Source: Mesorhizobium sp. J428 (GTDB lineage: Bacteria > Pseudomonadota > Alphaproteobacteria > Rhizobiales > Rhizobiaceae). From it: 64,000 bases of DNA. A model generated the notes under the pieces. It was given only the letters and a program-made list of their open reading frames with translations, ran no database searches and was not told the origin of the DNA. Below are positions 44,447-53,880 of this stretch, piece by piece; within the stretch, counting starts at the first letter, position 1; each line of letters begins with the position of its first letter. Location of the stretch: the NCBI RefSeq assembly GCF_024699925.1, contig NZ_JAJOMX010000004.1, forward strand, positions 186,001 through 250,000. The letters run 5' to 3'. The position numbers were made by a program, and so were the translations under genes.

Positions 44447-45685
44447 ATGCAGGATATTTACGTAGTTGGCGTCGGAATGACGCCGTTCGGAAAGTTCCGC
44501 GACAAGTCGGTCAAGGACATGGCGCGCGAGGCCGTAAACGCCGCGCTCGAAGACGCCGGGCTTGCGGCCAACCGGATCGAGGGCGCCTTCTTCTCCAACG
44601 CCGTCCAAGGCCACATGGAAGGCCAGCACATGATCCGTGGCGAGATCGCGCTACGCGAGATGGGTATCCAGGGTATCCCGGTCGTTAACGTCGAGAATGC
44701 CTGTGCCAGCGCCTCGACCGCGTTCAAGCTGGCGATCGACTTCCTCAAGGCGGCCAATGGCGATTGCTGCCTTGCGGTCGGCGCCGAGAAGATGTATTCC
44801 GACGATCGGGCGCTGATGTTCTCGGCCTTCGACAGCGGCTGGGATGTTAGCAACGGCGAACAGGTCGCGCAGCGCCTGGCCGATCTGGGCGCTGGGGTCG
44901 AGGAACCCGAAGGCTCGAAATCGCCCAAGCCTTACAGCGTGTTCATGGATGTCTATGCCGGCTTCGCGCGGCTGCACATGAAGACCTTCGGCACAACGCA
45001 GGAACAATTCGCCGCCGTCGCCGCAAAGAACCATGCGCATTCCGCGCATAACCCGCTGGCCCAGCACCGTGATTCAATGAGCATTGAACAGGTTCTGGCC
45101 GCGCCGCCCATTTCCTACCCGCTGACCCTGCCGATGTGCGCCCCGATCTCCGATGGCGCGGCGGCAGCCCTGCTGTGCACCGGCGAGGGACTCAAGCGGC
45201 TGGGTCTCGATCCAGCGCGTGCGATCAAGGTCAAGGCGGCGATCCTGCGGTCCGGCACCGACCGTCCGCCCGAGGACTTCAAGAACCACCTGACCCGCCT
45301 TGCCGCGCTTCAGGCCTATGAACAGGCCGGACTTGGCCCCGAGGACATGTCCGTTGCCGAGGTGCATGACGCAACCGCCGTCGGCGAAGTTATCCAGATC
45401 GAGAACCTCGGGTTTGTCGAATTCGGAGAGGGTGGCCCGGCCAGCCTGCGCGGCGAGACGAAGATCGGCGGGCGCATCCCGGTGAACCCCTCGGGCGGGC
45501 TCGAATCCAAGGGCCACCCGGTCGGGGCCACCGGGATCGGGCAGATTTTCGAACTGGTCACGCAGCTGCGCGGGGAGGCCGGCGCGCGTCAGGTCGAGGG
45601 CGCGCAGAACGCAATCGCCGAGAACGGTGGCGGATTGCACGGAGTCGAGGAAGCCACCGCCTGCGTCACCATTTTGGGCCGCTAA
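44447..45685 (+). CDS. thiolase family protein (SCP2-type)
   Basis: This 412-residue thiolase has the nucleophilic Cys at about residue 86 in VVNVENACASASTAFKLA and the C-terminal GGLESKGHPVGATGIGQIFELVTQLRG with the catalytic His. Further along, NAIAENGGGLHG occupies the place of the second catalytic CxG motif, and no Cys is seen there. SCP2-type thiolases commonly handle branched 3-ketoacyl-CoA. A GGAGG lies 7 bases before ATG 44447; the longer upstream frame overlaps the hydratase gene. Confidence 0.9.
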   Translation: MQDIYVVGVGMTPFGKFRDKSVKDMAREAVNAALEDAGLAANRIEGAFFSNAVQGHMEGQHMIRGEIALREMGIQGIPVVNVENACASASTAFKLAIDFLKAANGDCCLAVGAEKMYSDDRALMFSAFDSGWDVSNGEQVAQRLADLGAGVEEPEGSKSPKPYSVFMDVYAGFARLHMKTFGTTQEQFAAVAAKNHAHSAHNPLAQHRDSMSIEQVLAAPPISYPLTLPMCAPISDGAAAALLCTGEGLKRLGLDPARAIKVKAAILRSGTDRPPEDFKNHLTRLAALQAYEQAGLGPEDMSVAEVHDATAVGEVIQIENLGFVEFGEGGPASLRGETKIGGRIPVNPSGGLESKGHPVGATGIGQIFELVTQLRGEAGARQVEGAQNAIAENGGGLHGVEEATACVTILGR

Positions 45686-45700
45686 CACAGGTAGACAACA

Positions 45701-46866
45701 ATGGAAAACGTGATCGCCGCCGCTCAGGCAATCTATACCGACGACCAGCGCATGTTGCTGGAGAACTTCCGCAAGATGGCCGAGGCCGAATTCGCCCCGC
45801 TGACGGAGAAATACGAAGCTCTGGGCCATCCGCCGGACGCGGACACGCTGAAAGGCTTGTTCGCCAAGGTCGAGGAGTTCGGACTGATCAGCGGCTTGAT
45901 CCCCGAGGAAGATGGCGGCGCAGGCATGGACCGGATGAGCTACGGTATTCTGTATGAGGAACTGGCGCGCATCTGGCCCGACCTGGCGATCGCCGTTCTG
46001 ATCCAGGGCCATGCCGCCTTCGCCCTCAGCCTTCTGGGCAGCCCCGAGCAGAAGGAGATTTATCTAAAGCCGCTTCTGCGCAGCGAGCGTATCGCCTGCA
46101 CCTGCATCTCCGAGCCAGAGGTGGGCTCAAACGACGCGAGGTGAAGTGTCGGGCCGCGCGCGAGGGCGAGAAAATCTTCATCAGTGGTCAAAAGTTGTGG
46201 ATCTCGAACGGTGCACAGTCGGATTTCGCCATCGTGGTCTGCAATCTGGACGGCGGTATATCGATGGTGATCGTCGACCGCGACGCCGGCAAGTACGAAA
46301 GCCGCGAACTGCGCAAGCTGGGCCTGGTGGGCGCCTCGACTTGCGAACTCTTCTTCGACCGCGCCGAAACCACTTCGGACCGCGTGCTGGGCCAGCCCGG
46401 CGGTGGGCTCTTCCAAACACTGAAGTTGTTCGAGAGCGCGCGAGTCTTCGTTGGCCTCACCAGCATCGGGATCGGCCAGGCGGCTCTGGAATGCGCGGTG
46501 ACCTATGCGAAGGAACGCCACCAGCACGGCAAGCCGATCGCCGGGCATCAGTTGATCCAGGGCTACCTGGCCGACATGGCCACCCAGCTCGACGCTGCTC
46601 GGCTTCTCTGCCAGCGCGGGTTGAAGCTTCTTGATCTTGGCGTCCGCTGCGACACTCAGACCTCGATGGCAAAGTGGTACGCCACAGAGATGGCTGTCGA
46701 GATCACCGGGAAGGCGGTGCAAATCCACGGCGGTAACGGGATCACCAAGGAATTCCCGGTAGAACGGCACTTCCGGAATGCCAAGGTGATGCCGATCCCC
46801 GATGGCACCACGGAAATCCAGAAGCTGGTGATCGGACGCAACCTCACCGGCGTCGGTGCGTTCTGA
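45701..46866 (+). CDS. acyl-CoA dehydrogenase, one frameshift
   Basis: About 388 residues in two frames. The first runs from MENVIAAAQAIYTDDQRML through LIPEEDGGAGMDRMSYGILYEELARI to ACTCISEPEVGSN. The second runs from REVKCRAREG-like sequence through SGQKLWISNGAQSDFAIVV, CAVTYAKERHQHGKPIAGHQLIQ and IHGGNGITKEFPVERHFRNAKVMPIPDGTTEIQKLV. One base is missing near 46130. It is the last gene of the plus-strand beta-oxidation block. Confidence 0.88.
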
Positions 46867-47216
46867 TCCGGTGCCTGACACGGGGCTGCAGCTGCCCCTC
46901 AAACGTCATCCCAACGGCGGTCATGAGACCGGCAAATCTCTGGGGTCAGGCAGGCGCTCGGATTGATTATCGGAGCCGACGGTCGGTTCACGCTGCCGAA
47001 AAAATGCGGTGCCGTAGCGGATTGCGAAGTCCGCCATCGGTGTTCGCCTCTCGGAGAGACTGTTGGCGGCCCGGAGCCCAGCCGAATAGCGCTTTCGGGT
47101 ATCGACTATCGCACTGCGGTTTGAGCGGACAAAGTCCAGGGGTTTCAATCCGAGGCTATGTAGCCGTAAGTCGAGAACTCGGCCACTCCAGGCGGGTCCT
47201 CATAAGAGCCTCTCGC
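46867..47216. other. 350-bp stretch without recognised gene
   Basis: Short open frames exist on both strands (for example minus strand 46921-47148), but none shows a family signature, signal peptide or convincing start. The stretch lies between the end of the ACAD gene and a relic of an acyl-CoA synthetase, so it is probably rearrangement debris. Confidence 0.5.
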
Positions 47217-47269
47217 CGTGGACGGCGAGAACGTCTATCCGGCCGAGATCGAGCGGGTGCTGCTGGCGC
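47217..47269 (+). pseudogene. acyl-CoA synthetase relic, left part
   Basis: It encodes VDGENVYPAEIERVLLA, the A8 segment of an acyl-CoA synthetase nearly identical to the same place in the intact gene at 32822-34351. An insertion sequence begins at 47270 directly after it, and the gene resumes at 51553. Confidence 0.85.
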
Positions 47270-47782
47270 TGTAGCGCGACAATCTGGGTGAGAGGCGCAT
47301 TGCTTCGCCAGAACTGTTCCTGAAGATCGAGCGGTTGCCGTATTAAAGATGTTCCCGGAGCGGTTCTGTTCGGGGACGGGAATGAGACGGATCAGCATGG
47401 GCACGCGAGACGAGCTACTGAAAGCCGTTGCAGGACGATATCGTGCCGCGTCGCGAGCCGAGAAGGGGTTGATCCTGACGGAGTTTGCCGAGATATCCGG
47501 GTATCATCGCAAGCATGTGGAACGGCTTCTTCGGTGTGACCCTGTCGTGGACCGATCGCAGCCCCGGCCCGGGCGGCGCATTTATGACGACGCCGTGCGA
47601 GAGGCTCTGGTCGTTGTCTGGGAAGCAGCTGACCGCATCTGCGGTGTCAATCGGCTCGGAATCGGGACCCTGGATAGGCGCCCCAAAGGGACCCCTTCGT
47701 AGGGCTCGACATTCAGCGCTCGCCGGGCGGAGTTGGTCCGGGTTGCGCAGCGCGGCGAGTGCGGATCGTTTGGACGGGATGA

Positions 47783-48512
47783 TCAGGCGCGGTTCTTGAA
47801 GCGCCAGGATTCGTTGCCGGTCTCGATGATCTCGCAGTGGTGGGTGAGCCGGTCGAGCAGAGCGGTGGTCATCTTGGCGTCGCCGAAGACGGCGGGCCAT
47901 TCCCCGAAGGCGAGGTTGGTGGTGACGATGATCGAGGTCCGTTCGTAGAGCCGGCTGATCAGGTGGAAGAGGAGCTGGCCGCCGGCCTGGGCGAAGGGGA
48001 GATAGCCCAGTTCGTCGAGCACGACGAAGTCGAGCCGGGTCAGGTAGTCGGTGATGCGCCCCTGCTTGCCGGAGCGGTGCTCGGTCTCGAGCCGGTTGAC
48101 CAGATCGACGACGTTGAAGAAGCGGCCGCGGGCGCCACTGCGTATGAGGGCGCGGGCGATCGCGATGGCCAGATGCGACTTGCCCGTGCCGGTACCGCCG
48201 ATGAGCACGGCGTTGCGCTGGTCGGCGACGAAGGCGCCGGTGGCGAGGTCGCGCACGAGCGTCTCGTTGACGGGCGTGCCGGCGAAGTCGAAGTCGTCGA
48301 TGTCCTTGGCCAGCGGCAGCTTGGCGACGGTGAGCTGGGCATTTGATGGAGCGCGCCTGCTTCTCGGCGATCTCGGCCGAGAGCAGGTCGCCGACGACCC
48401 TCGGCGGCTCGTGCTGACGCTTGATGGCGGTCGTCATGATCTCATCGTAGGCGCTGCGCATGCCGTAGAGCTTCAGCGTTCCCATCAGGTCCAGAACCTG
48501 GGTGCGTTCCAT
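47783..48512 (-). CDS. istB: IS21-family helper ATPase IstB, one frameshift
   Basis: This DnaC-like AAA+ protein has about 243 residues. The N-terminus [25 protein letters not shown] to [13 protein letters not shown] is in one frame. [18 protein letters not shown] onward, with Walker [18 protein letters not shown] and Walker [13 protein letters not shown], is in another. One extra base in the GGG run at 48337-48339 separates them; the length is a multiple of three plus one. ATG 48512 overlaps the istA stop (ATGA). IstB directs target choice of the IstA transposase. Confidence 0.9.
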
Positions 48513-50017
48513 CAGCTTGCCCTCCTGAGGCTGTCGTAGCGGGCGCAGTCCGCCCGCGGCTCGATCGCCAAGCGCAGTGCGTCGGGTGTGAGGATGGTGA
48601 CGGCCGGCGCCGGATCGCGGCGCCGGGCCAGGATGTTGAGAATGACGGCGCACGAGCAGACGTTCTCGGCAAGCGCCTGCTGGCAGGCGCTCTCGACGGC
48701 ATCGAGCCCATCCGACAGCACCGCCGTCAGGATCGACACCATCTGACGGTCGCCGTCGTCGGCAGCCTTCAGCCGGCGCCTGACCCGCTCCATCGCCGAC
48801 GGCAGTTCCCAGCCCTGGAATGGCGCACCGTTGCGCAGCGCGACGGGCTTGCGCGCCAGCACCGGGACGTAGTGCCACGGATCGTAGACGGTCTGGTTGC
48901 GGCCGAACGAGCGGGCATGCTCGCCCACGATCGTGCCGTCCTGGCGCACGACGATGCGATCGGCATAGGCCTGGATCTCGACTGGCCGACCGACCGCGGT
49001 CGAGAGCACCGAGTACTTGTTGTTGTCGAAGCGCACGGTGCAGGTCTTCGTGACGGAGGCGGGAACCGTGTGGAAGCCGTCGAAAGGGCCGCGATACTCG
49101 ACCAGCTTGCCGCGCTCCTCCTCGAACACGTCCCAGATGGTGCGCTCCGGCTGGTCGACATGGCGGTGGGCCTTGGCGTAGGCCACGCACTTGTCGAGCA
49201 GCCAGGCGTTCAGCTCCTCGTAGCTCCTGAAGCGCAGCCGAGGCGTGAAGAAGCGCTCCCTCACCAGGCCAACCTGGTTCTCGACCTGCCCCTTCTCCCA
49301 GCCGGACGCCGGCGTGCAGGCGACGGGCTGGACCAGATAGTGGCTGCACATCTGCAGGAAGCGACGGTTGCATTGCCGCTCCTTGCCGACGAAGACCGTC
49401 TCCACCGCCGTCTTCATGTTGTCGTAGATACCGCGCGTGCAGGCGCCGCCGAAGAAGGCGAAGGCCCGGTCGTGAGCGTCGAACACCATCTCCTGCGTCT
49501 CGCGCGGATAGGCCCGCACGAACATCATGCGGCTGTGGCAAAGCCGGACGTGGGCGACCTTCACGGTCACCGTCACGCCAGCGAGCAGGACGATCTCGTG
49601 GCTCCAGTCGAACTGGTAGGCGTCGCCCGGGGGATAGAACAGCGGCACGTAGGCCTCAGCTGTCGCCCCCCGAACCTTCTCCCGGCTCTTGGCGTAGCGC
49701 CGGATCGCGTCGTAGCTGCCTTCGTAGCCCAGCGACCGCAGTTCCTCATAGATGCGGATCAGCGTCAGCCGCTCGCGCTTCTGCTTCGCGTCGTTGCCGT
49801 CCAGCAGAGCATCGAGCTGCACCTGCCATGGGCCGATCTTCGGCTTCGGCTGGTGCTGACGCTCATACCGGAACTCAGTTGCATCGGAACGAAGAACCTT
49901 GCGGACCACCTTCCGCGATATCCGCAACTCGCGGCAGATCTCCTTGATCGACTTCCCTTGAACCAGCGACAGCCGGCGTATCTTCGCAATCGTCTCCACG
50001 ACCAACATCCAAAACAA
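48512..50017 (-). CDS. istA: IS21-family transposase IstA
   Basis: This 501-residue protein has an N-terminal HTH (KSIKEICRELRISRKVVRKVLRS) and a DDE core in AYQFDWSHEIVLL, TRGIYDNMKTAVETVF and GWEKGQVENQVGLVRERFF, then the C-terminal beta region TVRFDNNKYSVLSTAVGRPV. The frame is intact. Its partner istB appears frameshifted, which may make this copy non-autonomous. Confidence 0.94.
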   Translation of the reverse strand: MFWMLVVETIAKIRRLSLVQGKSIKEICRELRISRKVVRKVLRSDATEFRYERQHQPKPKIGPWQVQLDALLDGNDAKQKRERLTLIRIYEELRSLGYEGSYDAIRRYAKSREKVRGATAEAYVPLFYPPGDAYQFDWSHEIVLLAGVTVTVKVAHVRLCHSRMMFVRAYPRETQEMVFDAHDRAFAFFGGACTRGIYDNMKTAVETVFVGKERQCNRRFLQMCSHYLVQPVACTPASGWEKGQVENQVGLVRERFFTPRLRFRSYEELNAWLLDKCVAYAKAHRHVDQPERTIWDVFEEERGKLVEYRGPFDGFHTVPASVTKTCTVRFDNNKYSVLSTAVGRPVEIQAYADRIVVRQDGTIVGEHARSFGRNQTVYDPWHYVPVLARKPVALRNGAPFQGWELPSAMERVRRRLKAADDGDRQMVSILTAVLSDGLDAVESACQQALAENVCSCAVILNILARRRDPAPAVTILTPDALRLAIEPRADCARYDSLRRAS

Positions 50018-51552
50018 CTGCCTCCGATCAAACCGGAGGCAGTGTGAAACACCCGCCGCTACAGGGGGCCCTTTTGGATGCCGATCACCCCTGAAACGGG
50101 GTCCTTATTCCACGCCGAAACACATCTGCGGAAAGCGGTTGAAGCCCCTGGTCCCGCTGCTGGTTGCAGCGATGGAGCGGCATGGCCACCTTGCGCTGGA
50201 CGAGATTGTCCGCACCCGGTTGCTTGCGATCAGCGCGTCCACGATTGACCGGGTTCTCGCCCCGGTCCGGGCCGGCGGGCCGGGCAGCAAACGTGGGTCG
50301 ACCGCACATTCCTCGGCGGCACGTCGCAGCGTGCCCATCCGGACTTACGCGGACTGGAACGATCCCGCGCCCGGGGCACGTGGAGGCGGATCTCGTTGCC
50401 CACAGCGGCCCGTCGGCGAGCGGGAACTTCGTGCAGACGCTGACCCTGACCGACGTGGCGACAGGATGGACGGAATGTGCGCCGCTGCTGTTTCGAGAGC
50501 AGCGCCTGCTCGGTGAGGTGATGACCGCATTGCGCCCTGCGCTGCCGTTTCCTCTGCTCGGGTTTGATACGGACAACGACAGCGTCTTCATGAACGAGAC
50601 CATCAAGGGCTGGTGCGAGGCTGCGCAGGTCGCATTCACCCGCTCGCGGCCGTATCGCAAGAACGACCAGGCTTACGTCGAGCAGAAGAACGGCGCGATC
50701 GTGCGTCGGATGGTGGGTTACCGCAGATATGCCGGCATTGTCGCGGCCAGGGAACTGGCGCACCTCTACAGCCGGATGCGGCTCTACGTGAACTTCTTCC
50801 AGCCTTCGTTCAAGTTGATGGAGAAGACCCGCGACGGCGCCCGCGTGACGAAGCGGTATCACCCGCCGCTGACACCGTTCCAGCGCGTGCAGGCCCATCC
50901 CGCCATAGCGCAGGCGGCCAAGGACGCACTTGCGGCGCAGTTCAGGGGCCTCGATCCGGTGAAGCTGCTCCACGAGATCCGCCAGGCGCAGGCTCGGTTG
51001 ACCGCGCTGGCCGATGCGACCCCCGCCGCGGATGGCGATGACGCCAAGGCGGACGTCGCAGCCTTCCTCCACGGTCTCCGCAATGCCTGGAAGGACGGCG
51101 AGATCAGGCCCACATCCCGGAAAAAGCCGCCAACTCCCCGAGGGCGCCGCCGCCCCGACCCGCTGGCCGAGGTTACCGAGGACCTCAAGGAATGGTTCGA
51201 AGAGGATCCCGCCCAGACCGGACGAGAGCTCCTGGGCAGGCTTCAGGCGGCTCATCCGGACACCTTCCCGGATGGCTTGATCCGCACGGTGCAGCGTCGC
51301 GTGAAGATATGGAGAAGAGACGTGGCCCGGGCACTGGTGTTCGGCGCGCACGGAAATATGTCGCGCCCCATTCCCCCTGACGCGCTCCGCAATTTGGAGG
51401 CTTCACGCGTCAGGGGGCATGGGGAACCGCAAGAAGCTGGCGACCACCACGGTGAGAACGTCCAGGAACAATTGACTGAGGCAACCATATGATCCCTTAG
51501 GAACATGGTTCGATGAGGCAATACGCGCTCTCACGTTGATTGCCGCGCCGCA

Positions 51553-51921
51553 TGGCGCATCCGCAGGTGATCGATGCCGCCGTCATAAAGGCCGGGGACC
51601 TGCGCTGGGGCGAACGCCCGGTGGCCTTCGTGGCACGGCACGTCGACGGCCCCGATGCCGACGAGCTGATGCGGCTTTGCCGCGATCAACTGGCCGGCTA
51701 AACGGCCGCGCGAGATCCGCTTCATCGCTTGCGAAGACTTCCCGCGCTCGACCAGCGGCAAGATCCAGCGCCACGTCCTGGAGACCTGGATCGAGCGCGA
51801 GGCCAACTGAGGCCTGCCTCGACTGCGCCTATCCGCTGACACCCGTCCGTCCGAACAGCGCCATCAGCGTACCGGTCATCGTGGCGACCAGCTTCTCCGC
51901 CCCGCCCTTCAGCGCATGGGC
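51553..51921 (+). repeat. duplicated segment, copy B (partner at 34092-34460)
   Basis: The first 258 bp (51553-51810) are the 3' end of an acyl-CoA synthetase gene, continuing the relic at 47217-47269. An in-frame TAA and a small deletion near 51700 (GCCGGCTAAACGG) inactivate it. The rest overlaps the 3' end of the intact thioesterase gene on the other strand. The match to copy A fades near 51921. Confidence 0.9.
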
Positions 51922-52284
51922 GCGCGCCTCGCAGATGGTGAGGGTGCGACCCGGTTTGACCACCTCGGCCTGGAAGCGGAAGCACTCGCCGTCGGCTGGG
52001 TTGAGGAGGTTGATTTTGAACTCCACGGTCAGCACCGCCGCTTCGGCCGGCATCAGCGAGAAGGCGGCGTAGCCGCAAGCGCTGTCGAGCGCTGTCGAGA
52101 CGATGCCGGCGTGAACGAAGCCGTGCTGCTGGGTCAGCGCGTCGTGGTGCGCCATCTCCAGAACGATGCGCCCGGGCGACAGGTCGGCAATGGTGATGCC
52201 CAGCGTGTGCATCACCTTCTGGCGTCCGAAACTGTCGCGCACGCGTGCGTCGAAATCGGGGTTCTTCGGTTCGAAACCGGGCAT
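51829..52284 (-). CDS. PaaI-family acyl-CoA thioesterase
   Basis: This 151-residue hotdog protein has RQKVMHTLGITIADLSPGRIVLEMAHHDALTQQHGFVHAGIVSTALDSACGYAAF, where HGFVHAGI with the following Asp is the active-site helix, then TVEFKINLLNPADGE and a second strand pair. It would release CoA from stalled acyl-CoA and protect the CoA pool. The start is ATG 52284. It was convergent with a now broken acyl-CoA synthetase gene. Confidence 0.9.
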   Translation of the reverse strand: MPGFEPKNPDFDARVRDSFGRQKVMHTLGITIADLSPGRIVLEMAHHDALTQQHGFVHAGIVSTALDSACGYAAFSLMPAEAAVLTVEFKINLLNPADGECFRFQAEVVKPGRTLTICEARAHALKGGAEKLVATMTGTLMALFGRTGVSG

Positions 52285-52301
52285 GGCCTGTCTGCTCCTC
52301 G

Positions 52302-53042
52302 TCAGGGATCGATGAGCAGTCTTAGGCGGGTTTCGAGTCCCTGATCTTGGAAGAAACGGCCAGAGGGCCGCGCGCAGGCAAGGCGGCGGAGCACGCCCGG
52401 TGGGGCGTCGGCGAAGGCGCGGCAGGCGGCCGACATGTGCGACTGGTCGTAGTACCCTGCATCGAGCGCCAGTTCGCTTAACGCCTGATCGCGCGCCGCA
52501 AGCCCGTCCAGCAGGGTCCGGAAACGCCGGGTGGCGGCGAGCCGCCGTCGCGACATGCCGGTGGTCGCGCGAACGCAACGCCGTTCACTTCGCGCGCTGG
52601 CGGGGGCGGAGTGGCTGCCGGAGAAGGTCAGGTCGCAGGCGAGCTGGTCGAGTGCCGCAACAAGCGGCGCCCAGGCCTCACCGTTCCCCGTCACTGCCAG
52701 AAGAGCAAGGGTCAGCGCGTCCAGATTACCTTCGGAGGGGAGAAGGTGGGGCGCGGCGTCGAGGCGCATTCCGGCGATCGCGCCCTCGAAGGGCGCGCGG
52801 CGCGGGCTGAAGGCGGGGCGGGGCGGTTCGAGGTCGAGGCGCGGGCGGGGGCCGCGATCGGCTCCGCCGCGCAGCGTCAGGGAAAGCGTAAAGAGATCGG
52901 TGGCGAAGTGGCCGGTGCCGGGACCCGACAAGAGGCCGCAATCGCAGTAGACGAAGAAATGGTCGATCTGGGCGGGGGCCCCGGCCGGCGGCGCGAGCTC
53001 GAGATAAAGCGGCGCGGGCGCCGCCTTATCCGACGTAGGCAT
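52302..53042 (-). CDS. AraC-family transcriptional regulator
   Basis: About 246 residues. The N-terminal two thirds is a cupin-like or unassigned sensor region (YLELAPPAGAPAQIDHFFVYCD, FATDLFTLSLTLRGG). The C-terminal third holds two HTH units: MSRRRLAATRRFRTLLDGLA and LSELALDAGYYDQSHMSAACRAFADAPPGVLRR. ATG 53042 lies inside the end of the NmrA-like gene, with which it overlaps by 17 bp, so they are probably co-transcribed. No binding site can be proposed. Confidence 0.85.
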   Translation of the reverse strand: MPTSDKAAPAPLYLELAPPAGAPAQIDHFFVYCDCGLLSGPGTGHFATDLFTLSLTLRGGADRGPRPRLDLEPPRPAFSPRRAPFEGAIAGMRLDAAPHLLPSEGNLDALTLALLAVTGNGEAWAPLVAALDQLACDLTFSGSHSAPASARSERRCVRATTGMSRRRLAATRRFRTLLDGLAARDQALSELALDAGYYDQSHMSAACRAFADAPPGVLRRLACARPSGRFFQDQGLETRLRLLIDP

Positions 53043-53880
53043 GCCTGTTCCCGGCCACAAAGTCGCGGAAGCGGCGCGCCGGGCGGCCGAGCACCTCGCT
53101 GACCGTGGTCTCAATGCCGGCGAGATAGCCCTTGGCTGCGAGCGAGGCCAACTCCACCATGGCGGCGGCGACGTCGGGGTGCATGCCGTTCGCAATCATG
53201 CTCGCCTTGGCCTGATTCGGCGGCAAGGAGGCGCATGTCACCGCGCGGCCTGTCGCCTCGCTGAGGAGAGAGGCGATCTCCTCGCCGGTCAACGCCTCCG
53301 CGCCCGTCAGGCCATAGGCCTTGCCAGCATGGCCCGCGCCAAGCAGCGCCTCGACCGCCACATCGGCGATGTCACCGGCGTCGACCCACGCCACCGGCCC
53401 ACCCAGATCGTCATAATAGACGCCATCGGAGACGATGTTTTCAGCCTGCCACAGAAGGTTTTGCATGAAATAGGTGGGCTGAACTAAGGTCCAGTCCATG
53501 CCGCTGTCCTTCAGCAGTTCCTGGCTTTCGGAATGCCACATCCCGAAGGTCAGCCGCGCCCTGGGCGAAGCACCGAGTCCGGTGGACATGACCACATGGC
53601 GCACGCCCGCCGCCTTGGCCGCGGCGATGGCATTGGCCTTCCAGCGGCGCATGTCCTGATGCGGCGGCGTCACGAGATAGGCCTTCTCCGCCCCTTGGCA
53701 GGCGCGTTCCAAAGCGTCGCGGTCGCCGAAATCCGCCACGGCGGCATCGCAACCCTTCGCCACCAACGCCGCAGCCTTCGCAGGCTGGCCGGTGACGGCA
53801 CGCAGCCTCGCGCCCCTGGTGAGAAGCGCTTCCACCAGTGGCACGCCGGTGGTGCCCGTGGCTCCGAAAACCGTGATCAT
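53026..53880 (-). CDS. NmrA-like NAD(P)-binding protein
   Basis: This 284-residue extended-SDR relative has the dinucleotide motif TVFGATGTTGVPLVEALL, the NmrA/QorB-like blocks KAYLVTPPHQDM, AAGVRHVVMSTGLGA, WTLVQPTYFMQNLL and VDAGDIADVAVEALLG, and a YG-LTGAEALTGEEIA segment. No YxxxK catalytic motif is seen at the usual place, so it may be a redox sensor or a quinone reductase. Its start overlaps the end of the Acs-like gene by 4 bp. Confidence 0.87.
   Translation of the reverse strand: MITVFGATGTTGVPLVEALLTRGARLRAVTGQPAKAAALVAKGCDAAVADFGDRDALERACQGAEKAYLVTPPHQDMRRWKANAIAAAKAAGVRHVVMSTGLGASPRARLTFGMWHSESQELLKDSGMDWTLVQPTYFMQNLLWQAENIVSDGVYYDDLGGPVAWVDAGDIADVAVEALLGAGHAGKAYGLTGAEALTGEEIASLLSEATGRAVTCASLPPNQAKASMIANGMHPDVAAAMVELASLAAKGYLAGIETTVSEVLGRPARRFRDFVAGNRHAYVG

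Larger units (their letters stand above)
47645..50124. mobile_element. IS21-family insertion sequence, 2480 bp
   Basis: The ends are related inverted repeats: left TGTCAATCGGCTCGGAAT then GGACCC, right (minus strand) TGTGTTTCGGCGTGGAAT then GGACCC. A 7-bp target duplication TCTGCGG flanks it (47638-47644 and 50125-50131). It contains istA and istB on the minus strand and is inserted in the transposase gene of the surrounding element. Confidence 0.93.
47397..51492 (+). pseudogene. DDE transposase, interrupted by IS21 and frameshifted
   Basis: The N-terminus (MGTRDELLKAVAGRYRAAS, then FAEISGYHRKHVERLLR and VVWEAADRIC) reads to 47644. Removing IS21 and one target copy gives a seamless continuation from 50125: GKRLKPLVPLLVAAMERHG and ISASTIDRVLAPVRA. 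One extra G at 50373-50376 then shifts the frame into HVEADLVAHSG, LLGFDTDNDSVFMNE and KNDQAYVEQKNGAIVRRMVGY, the integrase-core acidic residues. The C-terminus ends at 51492. The original protein was roughly 550 residues and is now inactive. Confidence 0.82.
47270..51552. mobile_element. DDE insertion sequence (about 1.8 kb) interrupted by IS21
   Basis: The ends pair as imperfect inverted repeats: left TGTAGCGCGACAATC then GTGAGAG, right (minus strand) TGCGGCGCGGCAATC then GTGAGAG. A 6-bp target duplication TGGCGC flanks it (47264-47269 and 51553-51558). Without the IS21 insertion the element is about 1796 bp. It interrupts the acyl-CoA synthetase relic. A piece of the same left end occurs at 62235. 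I do not assign the IS family. Confidence 0.85.

Noticed and set aside
46921..47148. Minus-strand 75-residue frame as a gene
   Set aside because: No ribosome binding site, domain or composition support; it is surrounded by rearrangement debris.
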